Shown in pieces: positions 57,601 through 64,000 of a stretch of DNA of 64,000 nt. A model generated the notes under the pieces. It searched no databases. It was not told the origin of the DNA and saw nothing but the letters and a program-made list of their open reading frames with translations. Made by a program: the position numbers and the translations under genes. The stretch lies in NCBI RefSeq assembly GCF_001625305.1, contig NW_017804021.1:1630231-1694230 (forward strand). The letters run 5' to 3'. This stretch comes from Branchiostoma belcheri. Lineage: Eukaryota; Chordata; Leptocardii; Amphioxiformes; Branchiostomatidae. Numbering within the stretch: position 1 is the stretch's first letter; each line of letters starts with the position of its first letter.

Positions 57601-60600
57601 TGAAAAAGTTTTGGTCGAAAAAGTTTTGGTAACACAAAATGTGTTCCTTATGGGAAGTTGCACAGTCAATTATGAAATAAGCTCTCAATTTGTGACAGAT
57701 TTACAAGGCTACCTTCTCTATCCTTTCCTCCTTCCTTCCTTTATATACTAAGTTAAACAACGAACGCATCTCTGCATTCATAACTGCATGCAGATGAAGT
57801 ATCCTGAAATCATCTCAATTAGCTGCAGATTTTCGAAGCTGCTTTCCCTTCTTTCTTCTTCTCCTCCTTCCCTCTCTCCCTTCCTCCTTCCTTCAGCCTT
57901 ATCCATTCTTTAATTGCAAAGTAATGACAGACACTTGTTTGCATTGCTAACTTTGGATAAGTACCTGTTTCCTTTTTGAACATGTCTACATTAGCCTCCA
58001 CCAGGTTTAATAATATTTCTTCTCCTCCTTCCTAATCTCTCTCCTTCATTCTGTTCTTGAAGTAATGACAAATGCTCATTTGTGTCTTCGTAACCTCAGA
58101 TGAAGTACCCTGAGATCATCGATGCTTCCCTGGACGCCGAGATTGAGGGCAAGGACAACGTCTTCACTCACGTCTTCAAGGTCGAGTACTCGCTCTTCGA
58201 CCAGAAGAAGGAGACCATTGAGATGAACCAGAGGTGCGTTTGTTTGTTTGTTTGTTTGTTTGTTTGTTTTACCTCTCATTAGGAGTTCTGTTCTAGCTGC
58301 TAAAGTTCTTTCAATTGATGTTGGCCTCCGTAGCAGGCTTATAGAACTGGGGGTTTGGTGGTCTTCGGCTGTTTTCTGATTAGCCTCCGTAGCAGGCTTA
58401 TAGAACTGGGGGTTTGGTGGTCTTAGGCTGTTATTTAAAAAAACGGGGTAATTCAACCAGGCCGGCTATGTTGTTTATATGCAATCAGAAAATAGCACAT
58501 AAAAAGCTCCCAAAGACCCTGAAGACCCCCAAAACCTCGAGTTTTTGGCATGCCATGGAGGCTAAATTAATGTATAGAAGACCTTGTACTTTTACGCTCT
58601 TCAATCTAAGTCCAGTCCAACTTACTACATCTACAATGTCTAACATATACTAGTATGTAAAGATTCAACCTCTTCTAGGTTCTTTGATATTCTCCACATA
58701 AAAATTCCAATTACCGTATGTCAAATGAGTCTCATGCTTTCCAGAGGAGTTAGTCAGCCATACAGGTACAGATTTGCCTCCAAAGGACTTTTGTGACTGA
58801 AAGACTTGCTTTGAAATCATTTTGGTGTGTTTCAAAGACATTGCAGTGGCCTGTTTCTTTGTTTGACAAGAATGCTATATCTTAGGGATATGCAGACTGC
58901 ATGGTTTGTGTAATATGAGTGTTGTTTTTCTTATGCGTTTTCAGGCTGCGCAACCTGAGCCCCGAGTCCCTTACCAACAGGAAGTATGTCGGCTCTCACG
59001 ACTTCAAGTTCTCTTGCTTCCCTGACTTCAACCACAAGGTAGGTTATTTATTCATTGGTCATCATAGGTTACATAGCTGGAATCATTCAACCAGTTCACA
59101 GCTCAAGCTCGACAACATCTCTTCATTTTAACTATTGGCAAATCAGCTAGCTGAGGTACTGTGGTGTAGGGAAGTGGCATGATGCTTCTGTAGTGGATAG
59201 CGTGTATATTGAGTGGGCCCAGTATCATCCATTGTGGTACACCAACCACAGGAATAAGCTTCTCTGGGCTACTTCTCTAGGCATTAAAAGAAAAACCAAT
59301 TACAAATCTCCCGTGTTCTTGTGCAGATCTCCATTAACCACGAGAACACGCAGGCAGTTTACAAGTAGTCTACCTTATGCTACACCAATGCTATGCTGCT
59401 TGTTACAATCTGGTGTGTTTTTGCGCAGATCTCCCTCAACCACGAGAACACGCAGACGGTTTACAAGTCCGGGCTGCAGCTGGACTACGGAAAGGCCGCC
59501 TTCCGCGACAACAACCTCAAGCGTGTCATCCTCTCCAGCGAAGCCACCGACGGATCTGACAGGTAACTAGTATTCTATTCTGTCCTGACAATATGAACCA
59601 TGGTGAAATCAGATTTGATATCAGCCCTACAGCTTTGGTTATGGCTGAACAATGCTATACAAGCATGAAGGTCTCTGCCACATATAATATACATTGTAGG
59701 GCACATCTTTAAGTTGACTCAGTTCTGTTGCAAGTATTCTATTCTGTTCTGTTCTATTCTAGTCTAAACGCGTTTTGAAAGTCATGCAGTACAGCAAATG
59801 GTTAGCAAATATTTACAGGGAAGAATTGTCACTATATACATGTAGTAACACCTGGCTAAGTACATGTAAATGTACATGTACAACAGGGGACTGACAAGTA
59901 CATAGGTCCAAGTACACATGTACATGTATGACACTGGGCTAACATTGACAGATATTTATAATAGTTACCTTTAGTTAGTTTTATTGTACTCCGGGATCTA
60001 ATGTACATAATAATTATTACCCAGGTCCCAGTACATGTATGACTGTGAGCCGAGATGTACTGTACTCATGGTTTCTAACATATTCCCCCCAGGTCCCAGT
60101 ACATGTATGACTGTGAGCTGAAGGTGCAGCACCCAGAACAGGAGATTGACGCTGAGCTCAGCTTCCACCACCAGCACAGCACTGGCCTCATCAAGGACCT
60201 CAACACCAGGCTGTCTGTCACTTACGACAAGGTTAGCAGCAAACTTATATATCTGTGTATTCCAGAATGTAATGTACGTATGTAACCATACACAGACCTC
60301 AACACAAGGCTGTCTGTCACTTACTACAAGGTATGTACCAGGAGATATGCGTTTGGGCTTGGAATATAACTTTGTAAAAGAGACAAACTGTATGGCACAA
60401 CTGTAGCAGGTAATATACAATGTGGCAGCTTGGTACATACTGTCATGAATTGTAATAGAAGCTGAACTATTGTTGAACCCTAACAATTGCAGTGTATAAA
60501 AGCAGTGAAGGCTTTCTATTCAGGCTGATACTCTTACTAATAGCTTGTAAACAATATATTCGGAACTCAGTATGCAGAAATGTGTAACACTGCATCGCAA

Positions 60601-63600
60601 GTATCCATAATGTAGTCTCATCCAATGTGTTGCTGGGAAAGTTGAAGCAACTGTTAAAGTTAAATGTTAATGGTACATGTACATGTAGGTTGTTAAAGAT
60701 GTTTTGTTGCACTATTTTCCCCAAAGGAAAAGGAGCCAGTTCTTGTCCAGATCAGCTACAAGAATGAGACAGAGAACAACAACGGTCTGATGAAGATGGG
60801 AGGAGGCCTGACCCTCTTCACCCCCATGACCCGCATGCGCTTCGCTGAGGACATTGAGGAGACCTCCTCCATGGAGTACAAGGCCGTCAGCACCATCCAG
60901 CTCGAACAGGTAGGGTTACCCTTTCAGTGGCGTTCTTGTGTGTGTGTGTGTGTTTGTGTGTGGATGGTGTTCAGCACCAAGGACAGGCATGTATGTGTTT
61001 GTGTGTGTGTGGATGGTGTTCAGCACCAAGGACAGGTCTGTGTGTGTGTGTATGTTGTTCAGCACCAAGGACAGGTATGTCTGTGTGTGTGTGTGTGTGT
61101 GTGTGAATGTGTGTGTCTGTGTGTGTGTTGCCAACAGTTGCCGTTTCCATGTCCTATGCAGGGTGCCCAGTGGCAGGTTGACAATGACTAGTTGTGTAAC
61201 ACTGTATGGATTGTTACTTTTTTGCTACTAAAATATCTTAGATACAATGTTGCGATATGTTTACTAACCATTTCCGTGTCCATGCAGGGTGCGCAGTGGC
61301 AGGTTGACAAGACCCTGAAGTGGCACGAGGACCAGAAGGACGGCAGCATCCGCGTTTTCGTCCCGAACAGCGAGGAGCAGACTCTCTTCCGCGCCGCCGC
61401 GAACTTCGACCAGAAGCGCGCCGGCTTCACCGTCCACGGGGAGATGGAGACCATCCAGACACAGCTGTCCTCTGTTGACCTCGTGTACAACAACGTTCAG
61501 GACAAGTAAGAACTTTATTGCACGACAGTTGCACATGGTACAATGTATGGCAAAGTACAAATATAACAAACACGTAAAATATGTATTGAATAAGACCTAA
61601 TGTAGAATAAAACACGGGGAGATGGAGACCATCCAGACACAGCTCTCATCTGTCGACCTCATCTACAACAATGTTCAGGACAAGTATGGGACCAACCTGC
61701 ACCTTTAAATTTGATATCACATTGTAGAGCCACCTCAACTTAATTTGTTGGTTCTCAGATTTTTTCAGAAAAAATATGAAGCGACAGGGCGAAAAAAAAA
61801 TAAAACAGGTCTAGGCATCCTATTACAGCCCCAAATGCTACGATTGGAGCCATGAAGTCAACACAAAAGGCTGGGTTAATAAACAATGAATTTGTAACCA
61901 CTGCATTGATAGATGGAGAAACTGTAACTAGGAAGAAAAGGACTTTCCTCAACTGTAAAGGGACAAAATATGAGCATTTTTGAGTTGATTCAGAAACAGA
62001 ATCTGGCAGCTCAGGATGTAAGATGCTGTGTCCAGCTAGCTCCATTCTCCACCTCCTGATCTTTTCAGAGATGCTAAATAATGTTTCTTATGAATGTCTT
62101 AGGTACGAGACCAACCTGCACCTTAAGGTCCCCCAGATGGAGATCAAGAACGACTTCGTCCTGGACAACGCTGAGATGAAGAAGTCTGTCTCCATGGATA
62201 CCCAGTGGACCAACCCCCAGCAGAGGAAGCAATGGCTCGGCGTGGAGGTATTTTAATATAATGAGCTTTTAACATATTTCAAGTTCTGGAGGCCTGCCCG
62301 CCTTAGACCAAGGCCTCCCCCCCCCTAAAGTGCCCCATCAGGGGCTATATGGGGGTGTAGCCGGGGCTTGTACAACATCTTAGAGCCCCGGCAAAGATGA
62401 AGATGAAGTTAGAAATGACGATGGCATGTGTTGATGATGGTTAAACAATACTGATAGTAAATTAAAACCCTACTACTGTGTAAAAATTACGGAGAATAAT
62501 TTCCGGACGTTTTGAGTGACATCCACCACTCTTCTTCAGTGTTACTAATGGACTATGGCAATGATTTTAATGTTTGGTAATTATTTATAAGTAATGTCAG
62601 ATCAATTCAGGACAATTGCCAGGGACCTGCTATTCTGTACAGAAGAAGCAGAACCACTGCAGTAGAGTAGTTTTAGAGCTGATGTAGTTAGATTAGTATC
62701 AATAGTCCTGTTTTTACTACAAACATGTATATTACCTTTTCATCTGTTCCCCTGTACTTTATTGTACATGAATATACAATAAAGGTTATCTGTTATTAAG
62801 TGCTGACTGTTATTATTGATAGGTCCACGGCTCCGTGGACAACCGTGACTCTGGCCGTGAGCAGCGTCGTGTTGTGAACCTCGGCGCGGCCCAGAAGATC
62901 GGCAGCCAAACCAGGCAGATGGACGTCAATGCTGACGTGTTCATGACTCCCTACAAGGTCTACGGCGGAGAGGTCAGTGATTTTTTTATTTATCTTTTTT
63001 AATGAAGATTTACCACATTTGTGGGAGGATTGACATAACGGGTGACTATCACCTCTTCAAAGATGTCAACCCCGAGACCAGACTGCAAAGTTTGAACCAC
63101 TCACACCGGGAAGGTCCCCTACTCTTTTCGATAAGTCTGGTGGGTTCTTTAACGTGCACAGGGCTCTCCCCAAACATGGGACCTCCATTTAACGTCCTAT
63201 CCAAGGCACGTCCCGAACCGAAGCTAGATACTCATTTTCACCTGAGTGAAGTGAGGAAATTCATGTAGATGGCCGTCAATGCTGACGTCTTCATGACTCC
63301 CTACAAGGTCTACGGCGGAGAGGTCAGGGATCTTCTTCTTCTTTCATTTTGAGCCTGAGGCCTCAAGGAAAGTCATACTTCCCAAAGGCACAAGATCAGT
63401 GGCATGTCAGGACTCAAACCCGGGACCTCTTGCTTCCCAGTCAAGTACTTTGCTGTTATACCACACGACCTCCATTGGGATTGAAATTTTAGCACCCCTA
63501 AATTTGTTTTTTACTATTTCCGTCTTTCGATCTTTAGAATTAAAAATAGATAACACAGCTAATAGAATTTCTTCTTCTACAACAAGCGTGTTTTTACTGA

Positions 63601-64000
63601 CATGTACACCTAGTAGATGCATAGTCACTTGGATAACAAATGTAGTCCATTCTACATAATCATAATACATGTATCTACTGTCACTACGTGTGTGATGCTC
63701 ATTTTTCACTTGTTCATTCCTTTGTTCGTTCAGGTTTCCTTTGAGCACAAGGGCACTGACAGGACCAACAAGCTGTACAAGACCGTGGTGAACTCCCGCC
63801 TGAGCATCCCCGAGCGCAAAATGGACCTGACCGTGGAGCAGCCTTACGACTGCGACATCTGTGAAGGGCTCAAGATGCCCAAGAAGGTCTCTGTTACCGG
63901 CCTGAGCCAGGACAAGGGCGTGGGCAAGCTCCACTTTAAGATGGACGGCAAGGTTGACGAGACCCAGCCCATCACCCTGGAGTTCAACTGGGGGCTCGAG
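36669..64000 (+). CDS. Large lipid transfer protein, apolipoprotein B / apolipophorin type (3' end outside window)
   Basis: This is a secreted lipoprotein scaffold that is lipidated in the endoplasmic reticulum and carries neutral lipid in body fluid. The 32 visible coding exons have GT/AG borders and consistent phases and total 4926 nt (1642 codons), still open at the window end. Residues 1-18 are a signal peptide (MELRTVVLFALVAGGFSV). Residues of about 30-600 form the vitellogenin-N lipid transfer module, with landmarks such as EICPSAEEETWVVNIKRGIL and CTHTIDSNSVIESVTCTERH. The order is typical of apoB and apolipophorins. No phosvitin-like serine tract is seen, which argues against vitellogenin, and the length excludes microsomal triglyceride transfer protein. 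A dibasic KEKR at residues 710-713 sits where insect apolipophorins are cut. Exon lists are in the four part entries. A 20-base gap of N lies in intron 5. Confidence 0.93.
38002..40368. other. Intron 2 of the lipid transfer gene
   Basis: Features seen are a G-run at about 39018-39031, another at 39450-39463 and a MITE of the TCTCCAAGCAG family at 39816-39905. No coding exon is recognised. Apparent open frames on both strands lack splice sites or protein-like sequence. Confidence 0.4.
39816..39905. mobile_element. Truncated MITE, TCTCCAAGCAG family
   Basis: GTAATCTCCAAGCAGATC at the left and GCCACCCTAGGATCTTCTTG at the right match the copies at 36232 and 34524. The right terminal repeat is only partly kept. 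Confidence 0.65.
41711..41877. mobile_element. Foldback MITE, CTCCAAGCAGAGG family, intact
   Basis: CTCCAAGCAGAGGTTTGGG and CCCAAATCTCTGCTTGGAG are terminal inverted repeats. The arms GGCGTGTTTTAGGC / CTTAAAAACGCC continue the pairing. It lies about 60 bp after exon 5 of the lipid transfer gene. Confidence 0.75.
41904..41923. other. Assembly gap (20 N) after a (TA)n tract
   Basis: A run of N directly follows a TATATA repeat inside intron 5. The true length of the missing sequence is unknown. No exon phase is disturbed. Confidence 0.98.
41931..42040 (+). repeat. Dispersed repeat shared with 50945-51050
   Basis: AGGCTTCGGGAGCAGCTAGA, then AAGAGCAGAAATTGGCCAAA and ATGCCGAGGGAGTTGGTAC, correspond to a diverged copy at 50945-51050 (AGGCTTCGGGAGGCGGCTGG..., ATGCCAGGGGACTTGGTCC). 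The class is unknown. Confidence 0.5.
43933..44044. mobile_element. Hairpin element flanked by 14-bp direct repeats
   Basis: TATAGAAC...TTCCCGATCGAACGCGTC on the left pairs with GATGCGTTCGATCGGGATCG, TTCTATA on the right. TCACGTTGCACGGG at 43911-43924 is repeated exactly at 44083-44096, outside the hairpin. Confidence 0.6.
44510..44593 (+). repeat. LINE-like 3' tail
   Basis: GGGCTGCCCTGGCTGTTTTG followed by TACCAGCCAAACCAATAAAT repeats ends within about 30 bases of the exon 6 splice acceptor. This resembles the tails at 2985, 24770 and 28380. Confidence 0.5.
44821..44936 (+). repeat. Two degenerate copies of lipid transfer exon 6 end
   Basis: CCTCGGCAGCGAGACTGGGA at 44821 and GACTGGGATCCAGGCTAACG with TCTACAACAAGCAGTCC at about 44899-44936 repeat the last bases of exon 6. 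The first copy is followed by the same GTGTAACGTG.AA.AATGTTT intron sequence. The second has lost its donor. Confidence 0.75.
46339..46366 (+). repeat. Partial copy of exon 8 end with donor
   Basis: CTGCAAAGCGACCGCGACAA and GGTGAAGTACGTATGG repeat the exon 8 end (CTGCAACAGCGACCCGCAGA, AGATGAAGTACGTATG) 119 bp downstream. The following intron sequence (GGCGTTTGCACTCACGTGAC) is also duplicated. Confidence 0.8.
46980..47078 (+). repeat. In-frame 99-bp copy of exon 9 with both splice signals
   Basis: A T-rich tract and CGCTTAG acceptor precede a frame YMKGEVTGEQADAWLAAQVF then AKNPTPQMIAELQ, followed by GTGGGTTTT. It is exactly 33 codons, phase 0, and lies between exons 9 and 10, which are also joined in phase 0. 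It could therefore be spliced in without a frameshift. It differs from exon 9 by three synonymous third-position changes and loss of one Ile codon. It may be an alternative exon or an exon-edge duplicate. Confidence 0.6.
47348..47520 (-). mobile_element. tRNA-derived SINE, reverse orientation
   Basis: On the minus strand GTAGTGGCGCAACCACAGAA is an A-box region and CCGAGTTCGAATCC a B box. The family body follows (GGGAAAGGCACTTTGCACGA, CTTAGGTGCAAATGAGTATG). It ends about 45 bp before exon 10. Confidence 0.75.
48255..48530 (+). repeat. Three degenerate copies of exon 11 end
   Basis: The exon 11 end CGCCTGCCCTGCTCCGTCCC plus CGTGAGTA is echoed at about 48270 (GCTCTGTCCCCGTGACTACA), 48378 (CTGCCTGCCCTGCTCTGTCC) and 48489 (CCGCCTGCCCTGTTCCGTCC). 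Each is followed by a related intron segment (AAGTGCAGACAAGCTCTGA). Spacing is about 80-115 bp. Confidence 0.8.
49867..49911 (+). repeat. Partial copy of exon 14 start with acceptor
   Basis: TTTTTCCAG followed by ACCGTTGGAAAATTGGCGGC and GAGGCCCAGGC copies the acceptor and first codons of exon 14 (true start 49967), 100 bp upstream. It then reaches a stop codon and has no donor. Confidence 0.75.
51469..51655 (+). repeat. Two copies of exon 16 end with donors
   Basis: AAACTCGCCAGGCAGCAGGA plus CTACGAGGTTAGC recurs with edges at 51508 and 51655, 141 and 147 bp after the true edge 51367. The intron start (CTCGCTACATTTTGCTAC) is copied with it. Further TACATTTTG / TACATTTGC blocks fill the intron to about 51730. 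Confidence 0.85.
52160..52275 (+). repeat. Two degenerate copies of exon 17 start
   Basis: GCTACAG followed by GTGACGAAGAGCACGATGTT and CCTGGGCTCA (about 52160-52188) copies the exon 17 start (ATTACCAAGAGCACGATGTT). A shorter copy follows a CGTACAG at 52255-52275. Both precede the true acceptor at 52319, with the shared TTGCAACTTT.C intron motif before each. Confidence 0.7.
52615..53190 (+). repeat. TTTTCACGA minisatellite with two exon 18 start copies
   Basis: The intron is built from degenerate GATTTCACGGTTTT / TTTTCACGACA units. Embedded at 52903 and 53050 are acceptor-plus-exon copies (CACCAG|CGCTGCCGTTGAGATCG, coding AAVEIVSEMGIDAHVARCGM), 147 and 144 bp before the next one. The true exon starts at 53194. 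Both spacings are multiples of three, and one frame stays open from 52787 through the true exon. Confidence 0.85.
53707..53735 (+). repeat. Partial copy of exon 19 start with acceptor
   Basis: CTCCCCAG then GTCTAAGGTGTTCCTGATTG copies CTCCGCAG plus GTCCAAGGTGTTCCTGATAA of the true exon (53803), 96 bp upstream. It then diverges. Confidence 0.75.
53975..54036 (+). repeat. Three copies of exon 19 end
   Basis: GGTCCAGTACCCC from the end of exon 19 recurs at about 53979, 53994 (GGTCCAGTACGATG) and 54018 (GGTCCAGTACCCCAACCCCA), a short-period array directly after the donor. Confidence 0.75.
54337..54372 (+). repeat. Partial copy of exon 20 start with acceptor
   Basis: TACTCAG followed by ACTTGATGACCAGACCCCCT and ACATGCCCCTGAC is identical to the first 33 bases of exon 20 (true start 54427), 90 bp upstream. 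It then diverges into intron-like sequence. Confidence 0.85.
55609..55658 (+). repeat. Partial copy of exon 22 end with donor
   Basis: GGAACTGCAGGGCAGCTGGC, GCTACATGCCTAGCCTGGAG and ATTAAG|GTGGGA copy the last 47 bases of exon 22, 128 bp downstream of its true edge (55530). Confidence 0.85.
56252..56844. mobile_element. GC-rich transposon with AAGCTAAGGTCCCAATT ends
   Basis: AAGCTAAGGTCCCAATTGGG at the left and AATTGGGACCTTAGCTT at the right are terminal inverted repeats. The 593-bp interior is GC-rich (CCCCGACGTGGCCCCGCGGG...) with no transposase frame. It lies in intron 22 next to the SINE at 56845. No clear target duplication is seen. Confidence 0.7.
56845..56997 (-). mobile_element. tRNA-derived SINE, reverse orientation
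   Basis: On the minus strand TGGCGTCTGTGTGGTGTAGT is a tRNA-like head and CCCAGGTTCAATCTCC a B box. The body shares TTGGGAAAGGCACTTAACAC with the copies at 13923 and 47348. Confidence 0.65.
57057..57340 (+). repeat. Two 142-bp copies of exon 23 start with working-looking acceptors
   Basis: Edges at 57057 and 57199 precede the true exon at 57341, both spaced exactly 142 bp. Each unit has TGTTTCCCTGTTCAG followed by codons for VPQMKTITANGVVGWEQDRK and AELTLTLQGIKS (copy 2 has N for K). The frame then ends in an ATCAACTAATTTCTGCATC stretch that supplies a stop codon and a good branch-point and pyrimidine tract for the next unit. Neither copy has a donor. Confidence 0.92.
57793..57820 (+). repeat. 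Partial copy of exon 24 start
   Basis: TGCAG followed by ATGAAGTATCCTGAAATCAT copies CTCAG plus ATGAAGTACCCTGAGATCAT of exon 24 (58100), about 307 bp upstream, with three third-position changes. Confidence 0.7.
58321..58564. mobile_element. MITE, TAGCCTCC family, copy 3 with duplicated left end
   Basis: The element proper is 58381-58564 (TAGCCTCCGTAGCAGGC... GGCATGCCATGGAGGCTA). Its first 60 bp are duplicated at 58321-58380. The interior is shared with 19810 and 31386, in reverse orientation. It lies in intron 24. Confidence 0.75.
59327..59372 (+). repeat. Partial copy of exon 26 start with acceptor
   Basis: TTGTGCAG followed by ATCTCCATTAACCACGAGAA, CACGCAGGCAGTTTACAAG and TAG copies exon 26 (true start 59429) 102 bp upstream. 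It terminates at a stop, has no donor, and differs by Leu to Ile and Thr to Ala. Confidence 0.85.
60025..60058 (+). repeat. Partial copy of exon 27 start with acceptor
   Basis: TTACCCAG then GTCCCAGTACATGTATGACT and GTGAGC matches the first 26 bases of exon 27 (true start 60093), 68 bp upstream. Confidence 0.8.
60295..60330 (+). repeat. Partial copy of exon 27 end with donor
   Basis: GACCTCAACACAAGGCTGTC, TGTCACTTACTACAAG and GTATGT copy the exon 27 end (true edge 60231) 99 bp downstream, with Asp to Tyr near the edge. Confidence 0.8.
60936..61133 (+). repeat. (TG)n with three exon 28-like fragments
   Basis: GTGTGTGT tracts alternate with GTTCAGCACCAAGGACAGG at about 60967, 61017 and 61057. 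These resemble a shortened exon 28 end (GTCAGCACCATCCAGCTCGA, ACAGGT). The link to exon 28 is likely but imperfect. Confidence 0.6.
61162..61191 (+). repeat. Partial copy of exon 29 start with acceptor
   Basis: CCTATGCAG then GGTGCCCAGTGGCAGGTTGA and CAA copies exon 29 (true start 61288) 126 bp upstream, then reaches a TAG. Confidence 0.85.
61612..61684 (+). repeat. Partial copy of exon 29 end with donor
   Basis: GGGGAGATGGAGACCATCCA through AACAATGTTCAGGACAA and GTATGG copies the last 72 bases of exon 29 (true edge 61505), about 179 bp downstream. It encodes EMETIQTQLSSVDLIYNNVQ, with one Val to Ile change and several silent changes. Confidence 0.88.
61728..62004 (-). mobile_element. Truncated PIF/Harbinger-type MITE, inverted copy
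   Basis: TTAATTTGTTGGTTCTCAGA, then ATTTTTTCAGAAAAAATATG and AAGCGACAGGGCGAAA match the right half of the element at 15206-15579 in reverse orientation. The other terminal repeat is missing. It lies in intron 29. Confidence 0.75.
62270..62420 (+). repeat. GC-rich repeat shared with 4820-4925
   Basis: GCCTGCCCGCCTTAGACC, a C-run, CCCCATCAGGGGCTATATGG and GGCAAAGATGAAGATGAAG correspond to the block inside the element at 4464-5000. The class is unknown. Confidence 0.5.
63120..63475 (-). mobile_element. tRNA-derived SINE split by an exon 31 copy
   Basis: The minus-strand head is at about 63366-63475 (TGGTATAACAGC..., GGGTTTGAGTCC B box) and the body at about 63120-63264 (CACTTCACTCAGGTGAAAAT, GAGTATCTAGC). 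Between them, 63267-63322 is a copy of the exon 31 end with its GTCAGGGA donor. AGGAAATTCAT (63254-63264) and AGGAAAGTCAT (63366-63376) from the SINE flank the inserted piece on both sides. Confidence 0.75.
63267..63322 (+). repeat. Partial copy of exon 31 end with donor, inside a SINE
   Basis: It encodes MAVNADVFMTPYKVYGGE and ends at GAG|GTCAGG. The true exon 31 ends MDVNADVFMTPYKVYGGE plus GTCAGT at 62972, 350 bp upstream. It has no intact acceptor or following exon. Confidence 0.85.

Larger units (their letters stand above)
54853..64000 (+). other. Lipid transfer protein exons 21-32: amphipathic beta-strand region, incomplete
   Basis: Exons: 54853-55018, 55388-55530, 57341-57511, 58100-58233, 58945-59038, 59429-59562, 60093-60231, 60727-60909, 61288-61505, 62103-62247, 62823-62972, 63734-64000 (residues 995-1642). 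The sequence is charged, strand-forming protein with alternating polarity (KAELTLTLQGIKSDDIVLST, GKLHFKMDGKVDETQPITLE), as in the lipid-binding part of apoB. It has few cysteines (FSCFPDF, YDCDICEGL). The frame is open at base 64000, so the downstream half of the gene lies outside the window. Confidence 0.88.

Noticed and set aside
36669..64000. Vitellogenin or microsomal triglyceride transfer protein
   Set aside because: There is no phosvitin-like serine tract and the order of conserved segments follows apoB/apolipophorin. The protein is already far longer than the transfer protein.

Overview
The window is animal nuclear DNA, most probably from a cephalochordate (amphioxus, Branchiostoma). 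It has intron-rich genes with standard GT/AG introns, a chordate/invertebrate-type apolipoprotein B/apolipophorin gene, a single cytosolic-type HMG-CoA synthase gene, many short inverted-repeat transposons, tRNA-derived SINEs, LINE tails and frequent TACATGTA motifs. The genus is an inference; the two lipid genes are read directly from the sequence.

Layout. (1) 1-1.5 kb: an intronless leucine-rich-repeat (LRR) gene on the minus strand whose 3' end runs into a terminal-inverted-repeat element. (2) 1.5-5.1 kb: intergenic and repeat-rich, with a hAT-type MITE carrying a perfect target duplication. (3) 5.09-28.76 kb, minus strand: a complete HMG-CoA synthase gene with ten coding exons whose phases all agree. 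They give a 514-residue protein with Glu96, Cys130 and His263 as the expected catalytic residues. Intron 3 is about 17 kb and full of transposon debris. (4) About 29.9-30.2 kb: a probable HMG-CoA synthase promoter with TATA-like box, CCAAT boxes, CRE and the SREBP-type E-box ATCACGTGA. (5) 30.2-36.4 kb: intergenic DNA with MITEs and simple repeats. (6) 36.4 kb to the window end, plus strand: a large lipid transfer protein gene of the apoB/apolipophorin type with TATA/CCAAT/CRE promoter. 32 coding exons (1642 codons, all phases consistent) are visible and the gene continues past base 64000. A 20-base assembly gap lies in its intron 5.

The two large genes both concern lipid supply: HMG-CoA synthase feeds sterol synthesis and the lipid transfer protein builds secreted lipoproteins. 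Their promoters share a perfect TGACGTCA and CCAAT boxes.

The most striking feature is a pattern seen in both genes. About two thirds of the introns after intron 5 of the lipid transfer gene, and three introns of the HMG-CoA synthase gene, carry partial copies of a neighbouring exon edge. A copy of a 3' splice site plus the start of the exon lies upstream of the true exon, or a copy of the exon end plus its 5' splice site lies downstream. Spacing is usually 90-170 bp and there are up to five copies. This resembles what I remember of the exon-border 'mirage' minisatellites described at the amphioxus Adh locus, but here it is spread over two whole genes.
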